From Mariniflexile litorale (lineage in GTDB: Bacteria > Bacteroidota > Bacteroidia > Flavobacteriales > Flavobacteriaceae): 64,000 nucleotides of DNA. A program made the position numbers and the translations under genes. Position 1 is the stretch's first letter; every line of letters starts with the position of its first letter. Below, one piece after another: positions 26,147-34,955 of the stretch. Under the pieces are notes generated by a model that was not told the origin of the DNA, did no database searches, and was given only the letters and a program-made list of their open reading frames with translations. The DNA lies in contig NZ_CP155618.1 in assembly GCF_031128465.2 (NCBI RefSeq), forward strand, positions 4,330,501 through 4,394,500, given 5' to 3'.

Positions 26147-27007
26147 ATGGCGATAATAACATTAACTACCGATTTTGGAGAAAAAGATCACTTTGCAGGA
26201 GCGACAAAAGGTGCCATATATAGTGAATTGCCCGACATTAAAATTGTTGATATCTCACATTCAGTGTCTCCTTTTAATATTTTAGAAGCAGGTTATATTA
26301 TTCAAAATGCTTACAATAGTTTCCCAAAAGGCACCATACATATTATTGGTATCGATTCCGAAATGAATGAAGAAAATAAACACATCGCTTTAAAACTAGA
26401 TGATCACTTTTTTATTTGTGCGAATAATGGTATTATGAGTATGATTTGTACTGAAATTGCTCCTGAAAAAATTGTTGAAATTAATATACATGATAAAGTC
26501 CAAACCAATTTCCCTGTATTGGATGTTTTTGTAAAAGTGGCATGCCATATAGCTCGTGGAGGTACGCTGGAAGTTATTGGTAAAAATATTCCGGAAATTA
26601 AGCCTACTAAAAACATCACCCCTTTTGTAAATGACGATAAAACCCAAATTATTGGTAGTGTTATTTATGTTGATAATTATGGGAATGTAATTACAAACAT
26701 TAAACGTGGCTTTTTTGAAACCATCCAAAAAGGAAGGACTTTTGAAGTTTCGGCAAGAAATAATAAGTTTAAAAAGATCCACAACAGATATAGCGATATT
26801 GTAAATTTTGAAATTCCTGAAGAAAAACGGCATGATGAAGGTCGCGGTTTGGTAATTTTTAATTCGGGAGGCTTTTTAGAAATTGCCGTTTATAAAAGTA
26901 ATAGTGCCACAGTGGGTAGCGCCTCTACTTTAATGGGGCTTAGTTTAATGGACACTGTTAGTGTTAATTTTAACACTGAATCTATGCTTCCAAAAAGTCT
27001 AGACTAA
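26147..27007 (+). CDS. SAM hydrolase / SAM hydroxide adenosyltransferase (DUF62)
   Basis: This is a 286-residue enzyme of the fluorinase/chlorinase fold that uses hydroxide instead of halide to split S-adenosylmethionine into adenosine and methionine. The N-terminal TLTTDFG (4-10) with Asp and the C-terminal barrel with YVDNYGNVITN (about 171-181) are diagnostic. The ATG at 26147 is chosen; an in-frame TTG two codons earlier is less likely. The physiological reason for SAM hydrolysis is unknown. It is followed by gldF after a heptamer repeat array. Confidence 0.9.
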   Translation: MAIITLTTDFGEKDHFAGATKGAIYSELPDIKIVDISHSVSPFNILEAGYIIQNAYNSFPKGTIHIIGIDSEMNEENKHIALKLDDHFFICANNGIMSMICTEIAPEKIVEINIHDKVQTNFPVLDVFVKVACHIARGGTLEVIGKNIPEIKPTKNITPFVNDDKTQIIGSVIYVDNYGNVITNIKRGFFETIQKGRTFEVSARNNKFKKIHNRYSDIVNFEIPEEKRHDEGRGLVIFNSGGFLEIAVYKSNSATVGSASTLMGLSLMDTVSVNFNTESMLPKSLD

Positions 27008-27090
27008 TTATTGAATAATAAATATTGATAAGAATTGTTAAACTGGAATTTCTTAGTAATTTTGAAACAAATTTTTAATGACGCTAGACC

Positions 27091-27134
27091 ACTTTTAACT
27101 TTTAACTTTTAACTTTTAACTTTTAACTTTTAAC
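27091..27134. repeat. Heptamer tandem repeat just upstream of gldF
   Basis: ACTTTTA is repeated six times without error, followed by AC, and the array stops eight bases before the gldF ATG. Such slippage-prone arrays can change length during replication. Confidence 0.9.
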
Positions 27135-27142
27135 AAAAATAA

Positions 27143-27862
27143 ATGCTCACCATACTTAAAAAAGAAATAAATACATTTTTTGCCTCGCCTATCGGGTATT
27201 TAGTAGTTGGTATTTTTTTATTACTTAATGGATTATTTTTGTGGCTCTTTAAAGGTGAAAATAATATATTAGATTATGGTTTTTCCGATTTATCCTCGTT
27301 CTTCTTATTAGCGCCTTGGATATTAATTTTTCTGATTCCTGCGGTAACCATGCGCAGTTTTTCAGATGAAAAAAAACAAGGCACTTTAGAGTTGCTACTT
27401 ACAAAACCTATTACGCATTTAAACATTGTTTTAGGAAAATATTTTGGTGCGTTTGTTTTAATTTTAATAGCTCTTTTACCAACCTTATTATATGTTTACA
27501 CCGTTTACCGATTAGGTAATCCCGTTGGTAATATAGATTTTGGCAGTACAATGGGGTCTTATTTTGGTCTGTTATTCTTAATTGCTGCTTATACGGCTAT
27601 TGGCATATTTGCTTCTACGCTATCAGATAATCAAATTGTAGCCTTTATAACATCAGTCGCTATTTGTTTTATGTTTTATATTGGTTTTGAAAGTCTTGCC
27701 GACTTTGCTTCAAGCAATTTTATAGAACAATTAGGCATGAACGTTCATTACAAAAGTATCAGTCGAGGTGTTTTAGATACACGAGATATTATATACTTTT
27801 TAAGCATCACAGCATTCTTTATAATACTAACAAAACTAAATATTAACAAGGAACAAAAATGA
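27143..27862 (+). CDS. gldF: Gliding-motility ABC transporter permease GldF
   Basis: This 239-residue ABC-2-type permease has about six membrane helices. The conserved PAVTMRSFSDEKKQGTLELLLTKPIT segment (about 71-96) links the second and third helices. GldF works with GldG and the ATPase GldA (not in this window) and is required for gliding in Flavobacterium johnsoniae, although related non-gliding species also carry it. The stop codon overlaps the start of the next gene by four bases. The heptamer array just upstream could affect its expression. Confidence 0.93.
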   Translation: MLTILKKEINTFFASPIGYLVVGIFLLLNGLFLWLFKGENNILDYGFSDLSSFFLLAPWILIFLIPAVTMRSFSDEKKQGTLELLLTKPITHLNIVLGKYFGAFVLILIALLPTLLYVYTVYRLGNPVGNIDFGSTMGSYFGLLFLIAAYTAIGIFASTLSDNQIVAFITSVAICFMFYIGFESLADFASSNFIEQLGMNVHYKSISRGVLDTRDIIYFLSITAFFIILTKLNINKEQK

Positions 27863-28353
27863 TTTTAACACCACTGTTCGTTATTTTTTTAATAGTCGTT
27901 TTTTTATTAGTTTGGGCATTTACCAACACGATAGATAAACGCAAATGGCTAAGTTTTTTAATAAGCATCGTATTAACACCCATCGTTTATTTTTTTGTGT
28001 TTTATCCGCTTATAAATATTTTTAGTAGCTACCACCACGAAAAGCATTTTGATGGAGAAGCTTGGACTGCCAAACCTGCTTTACGCTACGAAATGAGCAA
28101 TGAAATAACCAAACTACAAATGTTTAAAGGTAAAACCAAAAACGAAGTAAAAGCTATTTTGGGAACCAGCGAATGGTATGGTTGGGATGATAGTATTAAA
28201 GCCAATTCGCCTAATAAATGGAATTACAATTTAGGTTATAAACCTGGTGCCTTTAACCTAACTCAAGAGTGTTTGGAGTTAGAATTTAAAAACAATAAAG
28301 TTGAAAGTATTAAACAATATCAATTAGAAACAAAATTTGAAGAAGCACCTTAA
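27859..28353 (+). CDS. Small membrane protein with BamE/SmpA-like domain, inserted between gldF and gldG
   Basis: The 164-residue product is not a known Gld protein. Two N-terminal membrane helices (about 2-21 and 31-52) are followed by a soluble domain (about 85-160). The GKTKNEVKAILGTSEWYGW segment (about 94-112) resembles the SmpA/OmlA (BamE) fold signature, in which a short helix-turn precedes a GxP/Gxx strand. Its ATG overlaps the gldF stop by four bases and gldG starts inside it (17-base overlap), so all three are probably translated together. In the usual arrangement gldF and gldG are directly adjacent. Confidence 0.75.
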   Translation: MILTPLFVIFLIVVFLLVWAFTNTIDKRKWLSFLISIVLTPIVYFFVFYPLINIFSSYHHEKHFDGEAWTAKPALRYEMSNEITKLQMFKGKTKNEVKAILGTSEWYGWDDSIKANSPNKWNYNLGYKPGAFNLTQECLELEFKNNKVESIKQYQLETKFEEAP

Positions 28354-30004
28354 ACATATAGCAATACTTTTACTGATATTAGTTGCCATTAATTACATTA
28401 GTAGTTTTGCCTTTAAACGTTTCGATTTAACCGAAGACAAACGCTATACCTTAAGCGATGCAACTATTAATATTATTAAAAAAGTAGATTCACCTATTGA
28501 AATAGACGTATTTTTAAGCGGTGATGATTTTCCTTCGGAATTTAGGCGTCTTCAAAATGAAACCAAACAATTGCTTGAAGAGTTTTCATCTGAAAATAAA
28601 AATATTATTTTCAATTTTATTAATCCGTTAGAACATGATGCTACCCGAGAACGTAACATTCAGCAATTAACAGACAGAGGCTTAACTCCCATGCAGTTAA
28701 GTGTTCAAGAAAGTGGAAAAGCATCTCAAGCCATTATTTTTCCCTGGGCATTAGCAAGTTACAATAATGAAACAGTTCTAATATCACTTGTAAAAAACAA
28801 AATAGGCACATCACAACAAGACTTAGTTACCAATTCTGTACAACATTTAGAATATGCCTTTGCCGATGGGTTTAGTAAATTAACAAACCCAAAACACCAT
28901 AAAATTGCTGTTTTAAGAGGCAATAAACAATTAGCAGATAAATACATTGCCAATTTTATAAAAAAACTAGGCGAATATTATTTTATTGCGCCATTTACTC
29001 TAGATAGTGTTGCTAGTAATCCTCAAAAAACACTTGAAACGTTAGAAAATTTCGATTTAATAATTTCAGCAAAACCTACCGAAGCGTTTACTGAAGAAGA
29101 GAAGTTAGTGCTTGACCAATATACCATGAATGGGGGAAAAAGCTTGTGGCTTATTGATGCTGTTGCTATGGAAAAGGATAGTTTGTATAACGATACTGGA
29201 AAAAACTTTGCGACCACCAGAGACTTAAATTTAACCGATTTCTTTTTTAAATACGGAGTTCGTGTTAACCCTGTTCTGGTAAGTACATTATACTCCGCTC
29301 CTATTACTTTGGCTATGGGCGAAGGTAGCGAATCGCAATTTCAGCACTTACGTTGGCCATATTCACCTTTAGCATCAACAAACGACACACATCCGATTGT
29401 TAATAATTTAAATTTTGTGAAATTTGATTTTGCGAATCAAATAGATACGCTTAAAAACAACATTAAGAAAACGATTCTACTTGAAAGTGCCCCCTTAACA
29501 AAACTTGAAGGTACGCCTAGAGAAATTAGTTTAGATATTGTTACGCAAGATCCAGACCCTGCTACATTCAACAAAGGAAATCAAACCTTAGCCGTTTTAT
29601 TAGAAGGTGAGTTTACTTCGGTTTATGACAATAGAATAAAACCATTCAAACTTAAAAAAGAACGAAATAAAAGCATTCCAACAAAAATGATTGTAATTGC
29701 CGATGGCGATGTTATAAAAAACGAAGTTTTTAGAAACGCACCTCAAGAATTAGGTTTTGATAGATGGACGGGACAAACCTTCGGTAATAAAGAATTTTTA
29801 CTGAATGCTGTTAATTATTTACTAGACGATAATGGACTTATAAACATTCGTTCGAAAGAAATAACCGTTGAATTTTTAAATCAGGAAAAAATTGCTGATG
29901 AAAAAATCAAATGGCAAATTATAAACATTTTACTTCCGCTACTGCTATTAGGGGCTTTCGGAGTACTTTTTAATTATTTCAGAAGAAAAAAATACGCTCA
30001 TTAG
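28337..30004 (+). CDS. gldG: Gliding-motility protein GldG (substrate-binding/extracellular component)
   Basis: This 555-residue protein has an N-terminal membrane anchor (about 7-27), the LTEDKRYTLSDATINIIKKV motif (about 31-50) of GldG, a large extracytoplasmic part and a C-terminal membrane helix (about 525-548) ending FNYFRRKKYAH. The start is TTG at 28337, inside the preceding gene; it places the hydrophobic helix directly after MKKHLK. It forms a complex with GldF and the ATPase GldA. Confidence 0.93.
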   Translation: MKKHLKHIAILLLILVAINYISSFAFKRFDLTEDKRYTLSDATINIIKKVDSPIEIDVFLSGDDFPSEFRRLQNETKQLLEEFSSENKNIIFNFINPLEHDATRERNIQQLTDRGLTPMQLSVQESGKASQAIIFPWALASYNNETVLISLVKNKIGTSQQDLVTNSVQHLEYAFADGFSKLTNPKHHKIAVLRGNKQLADKYIANFIKKLGEYYFIAPFTLDSVASNPQKTLETLENFDLIISAKPTEAFTEEEKLVLDQYTMNGGKSLWLIDAVAMEKDSLYNDTGKNFATTRDLNLTDFFFKYGVRVNPVLVSTLYSAPITLAMGEGSESQFQHLRWPYSPLASTNDTHPIVNNLNFVKFDFANQIDTLKNNIKKTILLESAPLTKLEGTPREISLDIVTQDPDPATFNKGNQTLAVLLEGEFTSVYDNRIKPFKLKKERNKSIPTKMIVIADGDVIKNEVFRNAPQELGFDRWTGQTFGNKEFLLNAVNYLLDDNGLINIRSKEITVEFLNQEKIADEKIKWQIINILLPLLLLGAFGVLFNYFRRKKYAH

Positions 30005-30058
30005 CATATGTTTTCTAGAGTAAAAATCTCCTGCCTTGTGGGAATAAATGTTAATAAG

Positions 30059-30094
30059 TTTGTTTCCAATATTAGTATGTATAGAATATATTTG
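30059..30094 (+). promoter_or_regulatory. Putative dnaN promoter
   Basis: TTTG at 30059-30062 and TATATTTG at 30087-30094, 24 bases apart, lie about 130 bases before dnaN. The spacing is slightly long for the Bacteroidota consensus. Confidence 0.4.
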
Positions 30095-30222
30095 TAAGTA
30101 GTATAATTAAAACTTAAACGAAGTTCTTTTTAGATGATACACTACTGTTTTACAACTTACTTTAAAAGCTTTAAAACAGAACCAATAAAGCATCAAACCT
30201 TAAAAAAAATCAAGATTAGCAC

Positions 30223-31341
30223 ATGAAATTTATAGTATCAAGTACCTATTTATTAAAACAATTGCAGGTTTTAGGCGGTGTTATTAACAGTTCGAACACC
30301 TTACCTATTTTAGATAATTTCTTATTTGAATTAGATAATTCCACATTAACAGTTTCGGCAAGCGATTTGGAAACTACTATGGCTTCTTCACTAGAAGTAG
30401 AAAGTGATAGTAAAGGTAATGTTGCTATTCCTGCCCGATTGTTATTAGATACTTTAAAAACATTTCCTGAGCAACCCTTAACTTTTGTTGTTGAAGAAAA
30501 CAATACAGTTGAAATTAGCTCTAATCATGGTAAATACGCCTTAGCTTATGCTGATGGAAACGAATTTCCTAAAGCTGTTTCTCTTGAAGACCCAAGTAAA
30601 ACAGTAGTAATTGGCGATGTATTGGCTACAGCTATAAGTAAAACTATTTTTGCCGCTGGAAATGATGATTTACGCCCAGTAATGAGTGGTGTGTTTTTTC
30701 AATTTTCTACAGAAGGTTTAACATTTGTTGCAACCGATGCTCACAAACTAGTTAAATACACACGTGAAGATATTAAAGCAAGCCAAGTCGCAGAATTTAT
30801 CATGCCTAAAAAACCTTTAAATTTATTGAAAGGGATTTTAGCTGGAAGTGAAAATGAAGTTACTATTGAATACAACGATTCGAATGCTAAATTCACTTTT
30901 GAAAACTCTGAGTTAATCTGTCGTCTAATTGATGGTAAATACCCTAACTACGAAGCGGTAATTCCTAAAGAAAATCCAAATAAACTAGTTATAGACAGAA
31001 ACCAATTTTTAAACTCTGTGCGTCGTGTTAGTATTTTCTCTAACAAAACAACACATCAAATTAGATTAAAAATTGCAGGTGCAGAACTTAATATTTCAGC
31101 TGAAGATATTGATTACAGCAACAAAGCTGAAGAACGGTTAACTTGTGATTACCAAGGTGATGATATGCAAATTGGTTTTAACTCACGCTTTTTAACAGAG
31201 ATGTTAAATAATCTAAGTTCTACCGATGTACAGTTAGAAATGAGCATGCCAAATAGAGCAGGCATTTTAACACCTATTGATGGTTTAGATGATGGCGAGC
31301 AAGTAACGATGCTAGTAATGCCTGTGATGCTGAATAGCTAA
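30223..31341 (+). CDS. dnaN: DNA polymerase III beta subunit (sliding clamp)
   Basis: This 372-residue clamp has three homologous domains. Domain 1 starts MKFIVSSTYLLKQLQVLGGVINSSNTLPILDNFLFE, domain 2 includes VMSGVFFQFSTEGLTFVATDAHKLVKY (about 162-188) and domain 3 ends in VTMLVMPVML, the family's terminal strand. It forms a ring around DNA and tethers the polymerase. In this window it follows gldG with its own promoter and is not next to dnaA or recF. Confidence 0.97.
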   Translation: MKFIVSSTYLLKQLQVLGGVINSSNTLPILDNFLFELDNSTLTVSASDLETTMASSLEVESDSKGNVAIPARLLLDTLKTFPEQPLTFVVEENNTVEISSNHGKYALAYADGNEFPKAVSLEDPSKTVVIGDVLATAISKTIFAAGNDDLRPVMSGVFFQFSTEGLTFVATDAHKLVKYTREDIKASQVAEFIMPKKPLNLLKGILAGSENEVTIEYNDSNAKFTFENSELICRLIDGKYPNYEAVIPKENPNKLVIDRNQFLNSVRRVSIFSNKTTHQIRLKIAGAELNISAEDIDYSNKAEERLTCDYQGDDMQIGFNSRFLTEMLNNLSSTDVQLEMSMPNRAGILTPIDGLDDGEQVTMLVMPVMLNS

Positions 31342-31376
31342 CAAAATACTGCTTATAAGCAGCAATCTAATAAATA

Positions 31377-31417
31377 AAAAAGCGACGCTCTTGATTTACT
31401 CAAAACTGTCGCTTTTT
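31377..31417 (+). terminator. Rho-independent terminator after dnaN
   Basis: AAAAAGCGAC (31377-31386) pairs with GTCGCTTTTT (31408-31417), followed by TCTTTTTC. The loop is 21 bases. It ends the dnaN transcript and lies between it and the convergent DUF4870 gene. Confidence 0.82.
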
Positions 31418-31458
31418 CTTTTTCATAAAATAGCTCCTACTTTCGCAAGAACTCTTCA

Positions 31459-31797
31459 TTAACTAATAAAATTAAAAGATAAAGGGTACTTTGGATTTTC
31501 CCCATTACTGGCTTTTATAGCATTTATTATTGGAAAAATAATGGATATAATTCCTAATACTATAAAACCTAATATTCCCAATCCTAACAATAAAATTAAT
31601 GGGATACATATTATAAAATACACAATTAGGCTTAATTGAAAATTTATAATATTTTTACCGTGTGTATCCATTTGATACACTTTATCTTTTTGGGTTACCC
31701 AAATTATTAATGGTATTAACAAACTACCAAAGCCTGTTACCAAAGTAACTAATTGACTTAAATGGGTAATTACTAAAAGTTGATTGTCTTCTCTCAT
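31459..31797 (-). CDS. DUF4870-type membrane protein
   Basis: This 112-residue protein starts at ATG 31797 (MREDNQLLVITHLSQLVT). It has three membrane helices and the central QKDKVYQMDTHGKNIINFQLS motif, which is the DUF4870 signature (a D-x-HGKNxINFQ pattern). The C-terminal ANxG-like end AIKASNGENPKYPLSFNFI is also typical. The role is unknown. An upstream ATG at 31842 would add 15 residues without conserved features. Confidence 0.85.
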   Translation of the reverse strand: MREDNQLLVITHLSQLVTLVTGFGSLLIPLIIWVTQKDKVYQMDTHGKNIINFQLSLIVYFIICIPLILLLGLGILGFIVLGIISIIFPIINAIKASNGENPKYPLSFNFIS

Positions 31798-31887
31798 GAT
31801 GGTTATTTTTTTTGATTGATACTTATAAGACGAATAAATCAAAAAAATGTTACATTATTTATGATTAGATTTTTAATGTGACATACT

Positions 31888-32352
31888 TTACCGCATGCCT
31901 TTACCCATATTCTGATTGTAATGTTCTTCAAACCATTCTGGTTGTTCAATATCATTATTAAAAATAAAATCTGCTATTTGTTCTATATCTTTTTCCGGAT
32001 ATAGTATTTTTGGCATTATCCCAAAACGTTTAACAGCACCAAACATTTTGGCATTTATTTCATTTGGATTTTTAATCCAATTTTGCATATCGTTTGTAAA
32101 TGCTTCCTGTGTAGTGTTTTTAAAAATATAACGCCTTTTAATTGCAATCATTGGTGGTGCAAGACGTGTTTCTTCACTTGTGGTGGCATCATGGCAAGCA
32201 TAACAATATGTTTCCATAAGTTTTTTACCAGGATGTGATTCTACTGTTTTATTATAAAAATCTGTTGAACTCTTATAGTCTGCATCACTCTGTTTATTTT
32301 TACACCCCATAGTACTGAAAAACAGCACCCATATAAACACCGATAATTTCAT
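31888..32352 (-). CDS. c-type cytochrome, putative lipoprotein
   Basis: This 154-residue protein has one haem-attachment site, CYACH (about 49-53), and a candidate axial methionine in GIMPKI (about 113-118). The N-terminus is a signal with GC at 16-17, a weak lipobox, so it may be membrane-anchored in the periplasm. Only one haem is expected. It lies 16 bases after the universal stress protein gene on the same strand, suggesting an operon, and could be an electron carrier for respiration under low oxygen or nitrate conditions. Confidence 0.8.
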   Translation of the reverse strand: MKLSVFIWVLFFSTMGCKNKQSDADYKSSTDFYNKTVESHPGKKLMETYCYACHDATTSEETRLAPPMIAIKRRYIFKNTTQEAFTNDMQNWIKNPNEINAKMFGAVKRFGIMPKILYPEKDIEQIADFIFNNDIEQPEWFEEHYNQNMGKGMR

Positions 32353-32368
32353 GTTTTATTCTTTATAA

Positions 32369-33214
32369 TTAATCCTTACTATTTTTCATTACCAAAAAAG
32401 GTATGTCTATCTTAAATGCCATATTTTCAAAAGTGTTCTTACTAAATAAACGTTCTAAAAAGGAATACTTACCTGTAGACATTGCAATCATTTTAATAGC
32501 ATTTGTTGTTGAAAATTCATGTATTGCTTTATAAATATTATTATCTTTTACATGCAAATATTTAAAAATGGGATATCTGAAATTCGATTTAAAAAAATCA
32601 ATACCACTATTCAATTCTTCCGAGAGATCATAATCACAAATAACATGTAAAACAAATAATTTGCTATAGTTTAATGACAATATATCTACTAACGGATCAA
32701 AATCAGCCCTCTTATAGAGTCTTTGATAACTAGTTGTGAATGCTATTTTTTCTAAACTAGAAAATTTACAATTATCTGGGATTGCTAAAACAGGTACATT
32801 ACTGCGTTTAATAACATGCACGGTATTACTTCCAAAAAGCACCTTGCTTAAGCCCGATGCACCTTTAGTACCCATAATTATTAAATCAATTTTATATTTT
32901 TCTGAAACTTGATTGATGGAATCTATAAAGTTATCATAGTCTACAACAGTTTTAAACTGATGTTTTTCGTTATTATACTGAGCTTTAATCTTTGTTATGA
33001 TATTGGTAATAGATTTTTTAGAAGCATCTACAATAGTATTATAGATAGTTGTTGAAGCATTAGCAACCATTATATCATCAGAAATAAATGATGATGTTTT
33101 TTGTACATTAAGAATATAAAAAACACATGGTACATTTTTATAAAGTTCCATCGCATAATTTATAGCATTAATTGAATTTTTAGAAAAGTCGGTTGGTAAT
33201 AATATCGCTTTCAT
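32369..33214 (-). CDS. Universal stress protein, tandem-domain
   Basis: This is a 281-residue protein with two USP domains. The first (about 1-146) begins AILLPTDFSKNSINAINYAMEL and ends with the ATP-binding motif GTKGASGLSKVLFGSNT...VLAIP, as in the ATP-binding UspFG-type subgroup. The second (about 150-281) keeps the fold pattern (AFTTS start) but has lost the glycine loop, retaining only an IAMSTGKYSFLERLFSKNT stretch. It is cotranscribed with the cytochrome c gene. Regulation of such genes by FNR is common elsewhere, but no operator of the type seen at 520-533 is visible upstream. Confidence 0.87.
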   Translation of the reverse strand: MKAILLPTDFSKNSINAINYAMELYKNVPCVFYILNVQKTSSFISDDIMVANASTTIYNTIVDASKKSITNIITKIKAQYNNEKHQFKTVVDYDNFIDSINQVSEKYKIDLIIMGTKGASGLSKVLFGSNTVHVIKRSNVPVLAIPDNCKFSSLEKIAFTTSYQRLYKRADFDPLVDILSLNYSKLFVLHVICDYDLSEELNSGIDFFKSNFRYPIFKYLHVKDNNIYKAIHEFSTTNAIKMIAMSTGKYSFLERLFSKNTFENMAFKIDIPFLVMKNSKD

Positions 33215-33841
33215 GTGTATATTTTATTATTATTTAAGGTTACATACTCACCATTATCTTCCTTAATAAGTTAAAATGTCTTTCAATTCAATTTTATAAA
33301 AGTTAATATTCAAGAAAATTTTAACAATAAAATTGATTAATAGTAAAAATAAACAGGGTTTATTAAGAAAACTATGATAAATGTCAGTTCTTAAAAACTC
33401 ATGTTTTATACAAAAAAATTAATTTCAAGGCATCGTGTTTCAATACATAAAATAGGACCTATACGCTATAAACTAATTTCATTAAATGAATCGAATCCCT
33501 CCTACTTGGGTTAATAATAATTATAACTACTCGTATGTATGCCAAAATAAAGCCTTCGTTTCTGGTAAAAAACTTACTTATAGGGCTTCATACAACATGG
33601 TATTTATATATATATTCCTTAAGTTAATATGAAAACTAATAAGACAAAGTTTAACATAAACTACTAAAATTCAACATATTGAAATAAATAACAATTATTT
33701 AAATACACTATAGTAAGTAATTTCTTCAATTTATTATTATATTTGTCCCAATAACAAAAAAACTAACATTCAAAGCGTTTTCCTACCCCAGAGAATGATT
33801 GTACTGTAAGTTATAAGATAACTAAACAGCTTGATTTACAA
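33215..33841. other. A+T-rich divergent intergenic region with a TATATTTG promoter box
   Basis: This 627-base region lies between the stress-protein gene and the first M28 peptidase gene. TATATTTG at 33738-33745 is a plausible -7 element for the peptidases, about 97 bases before the ATG. The rest is A+T-rich; one short open frame at 33486-33632 (48 codons) has no recognisable features. No RNA gene was identified. Confidence 0.5.
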
Positions 33842-34894
33842 ATGAAAACCTTTTGCACACTCTCTGCGTTTGCGTTAATTGGTACATGTGCCACACCAAA
33901 ATACTCTGCAAGAATACAAAGTATAAAAGACAGTATTAAATTAGAAGATAGTACTTTGATTGTTAACTATGCCAATACAATAACAAGTGAAGAACTAAGC
34001 ATTCATCTATACAATTTTTCTTCAAAAGATTTTGAAGGAAGACGTGTGGGGGAAATTGGAGCGAAAAAAGCAGCAGAATTTCTTAAAAATTACTATGAAA
34101 ACGAGGGAATTGGATCGCCCTTTATGACTAATAATTACTATCAAAATATACCCGAAGACTTTTTAACAAACGGTATAAAGGCTTCCGAAAATGTGCTAGC
34201 ATATATAAAAGGTTCTGAAAAACCAGAGGAAGTTATTATAATTTCTGCGCATTTAGATCATCTAGGGGTCACTGATAAAGGACAAATAAACTTTGGTGCA
34301 GATGATGACGGGTCGGGTACTGTAGCAATTATGGAGATTGCACAAGCCTTTAACATAGCAAAAAAAGAAGGCTATAATCCAAAGCGAAGTATTCTATTTC
34401 TACATTTTACTGCAGAAGAAATTGGAAGAAAAGGTTCTGAATATTATGTGCTTAATCCAGTATTTCCATTAAAAAATACCGTTGCCGATCTTAATATCGA
34501 TATGATTGGTAGAGTTGACGCTATTCACAAAAATAATAAAAACTATATCTATCTTATAGGTTCTGACAGGTTAAGTAAGGAACTTCACTACATTTCAGAT
34601 AAAGTTAATAACGCATTTTATAATATTGATTTAGATTATAGATATAATGTTGAAGGAGAAAAAAATCAATATTATACCCGATCAGACCATTATAATTTTG
34701 CTTTAAAAGATATCCCTGTTATATTTTATTTTAATGGCGAACACAACGATTATCACAAGCCCACCGATACGCCTGATAAAATTGAATACCAATTATTAGA
34801 AAAACGTACAAAACTTATTTTTGCTACCGCATGGCAAATTGCCAATCAGACTAAACGACTTGAAATAGATTCCAATAACAAGTTACTTAATTAG
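33842..34894 (+). CDS. M28-family zinc aminopeptidase, copy 1
   Basis: This 350-residue exported peptidase is of the bacterial aminopeptidase/carboxypeptidase Q type. Zinc ligands and catalytic residues are present: SAHLDH (His, about 135-140), GADDDGSGT (Asp), TAEEIG (the catalytic Glu pair, about 196-201), NIDMIGR (Asp) and YHKPTDTP (His, about 304-311). The N-terminus is a short signal with a Cys at 16 (LIGTC), which may be a non-canonical lipobox. The next gene encodes a close paralogue 61 bases downstream. Both probably degrade peptides in the periplasm or at the cell surface. Confidence 0.88.
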   Translation: MKTFCTLSAFALIGTCATPKYSARIQSIKDSIKLEDSTLIVNYANTITSEELSIHLYNFSSKDFEGRRVGEIGAKKAAEFLKNYYENEGIGSPFMTNNYYQNIPEDFLTNGIKASENVLAYIKGSEKPEEVIIISAHLDHLGVTDKGQINFGADDDGSGTVAIMEIAQAFNIAKKEGYNPKRSILFLHFTAEEIGRKGSEYYVLNPVFPLKNTVADLNIDMIGRVDAIHKNNKNYIYLIGSDRLSKELHYISDKVNNAFYNIDLDYRYNVEGEKNQYYTRSDHYNFALKDIPVIFYFNGEHNDYHKPTDTPDKIEYQLLEKRTKLIFATAWQIANQTKRLEIDSNNKLLN

Positions 34895-34955
34895 CTTCAA
34901 AATTGTTTTACTTAATTGATTTTTGTATTATAGTGCAAAATTAATGCTTCAACAA

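Noticed and set aside
33486-33632. 48-codon open frame in the divergent region before the M28 peptidases
   Set aside because: It has no recognisable motif, membrane signal or family resemblance, lies in A+T-rich divergent DNA and lacks conserved start context; probably chance.
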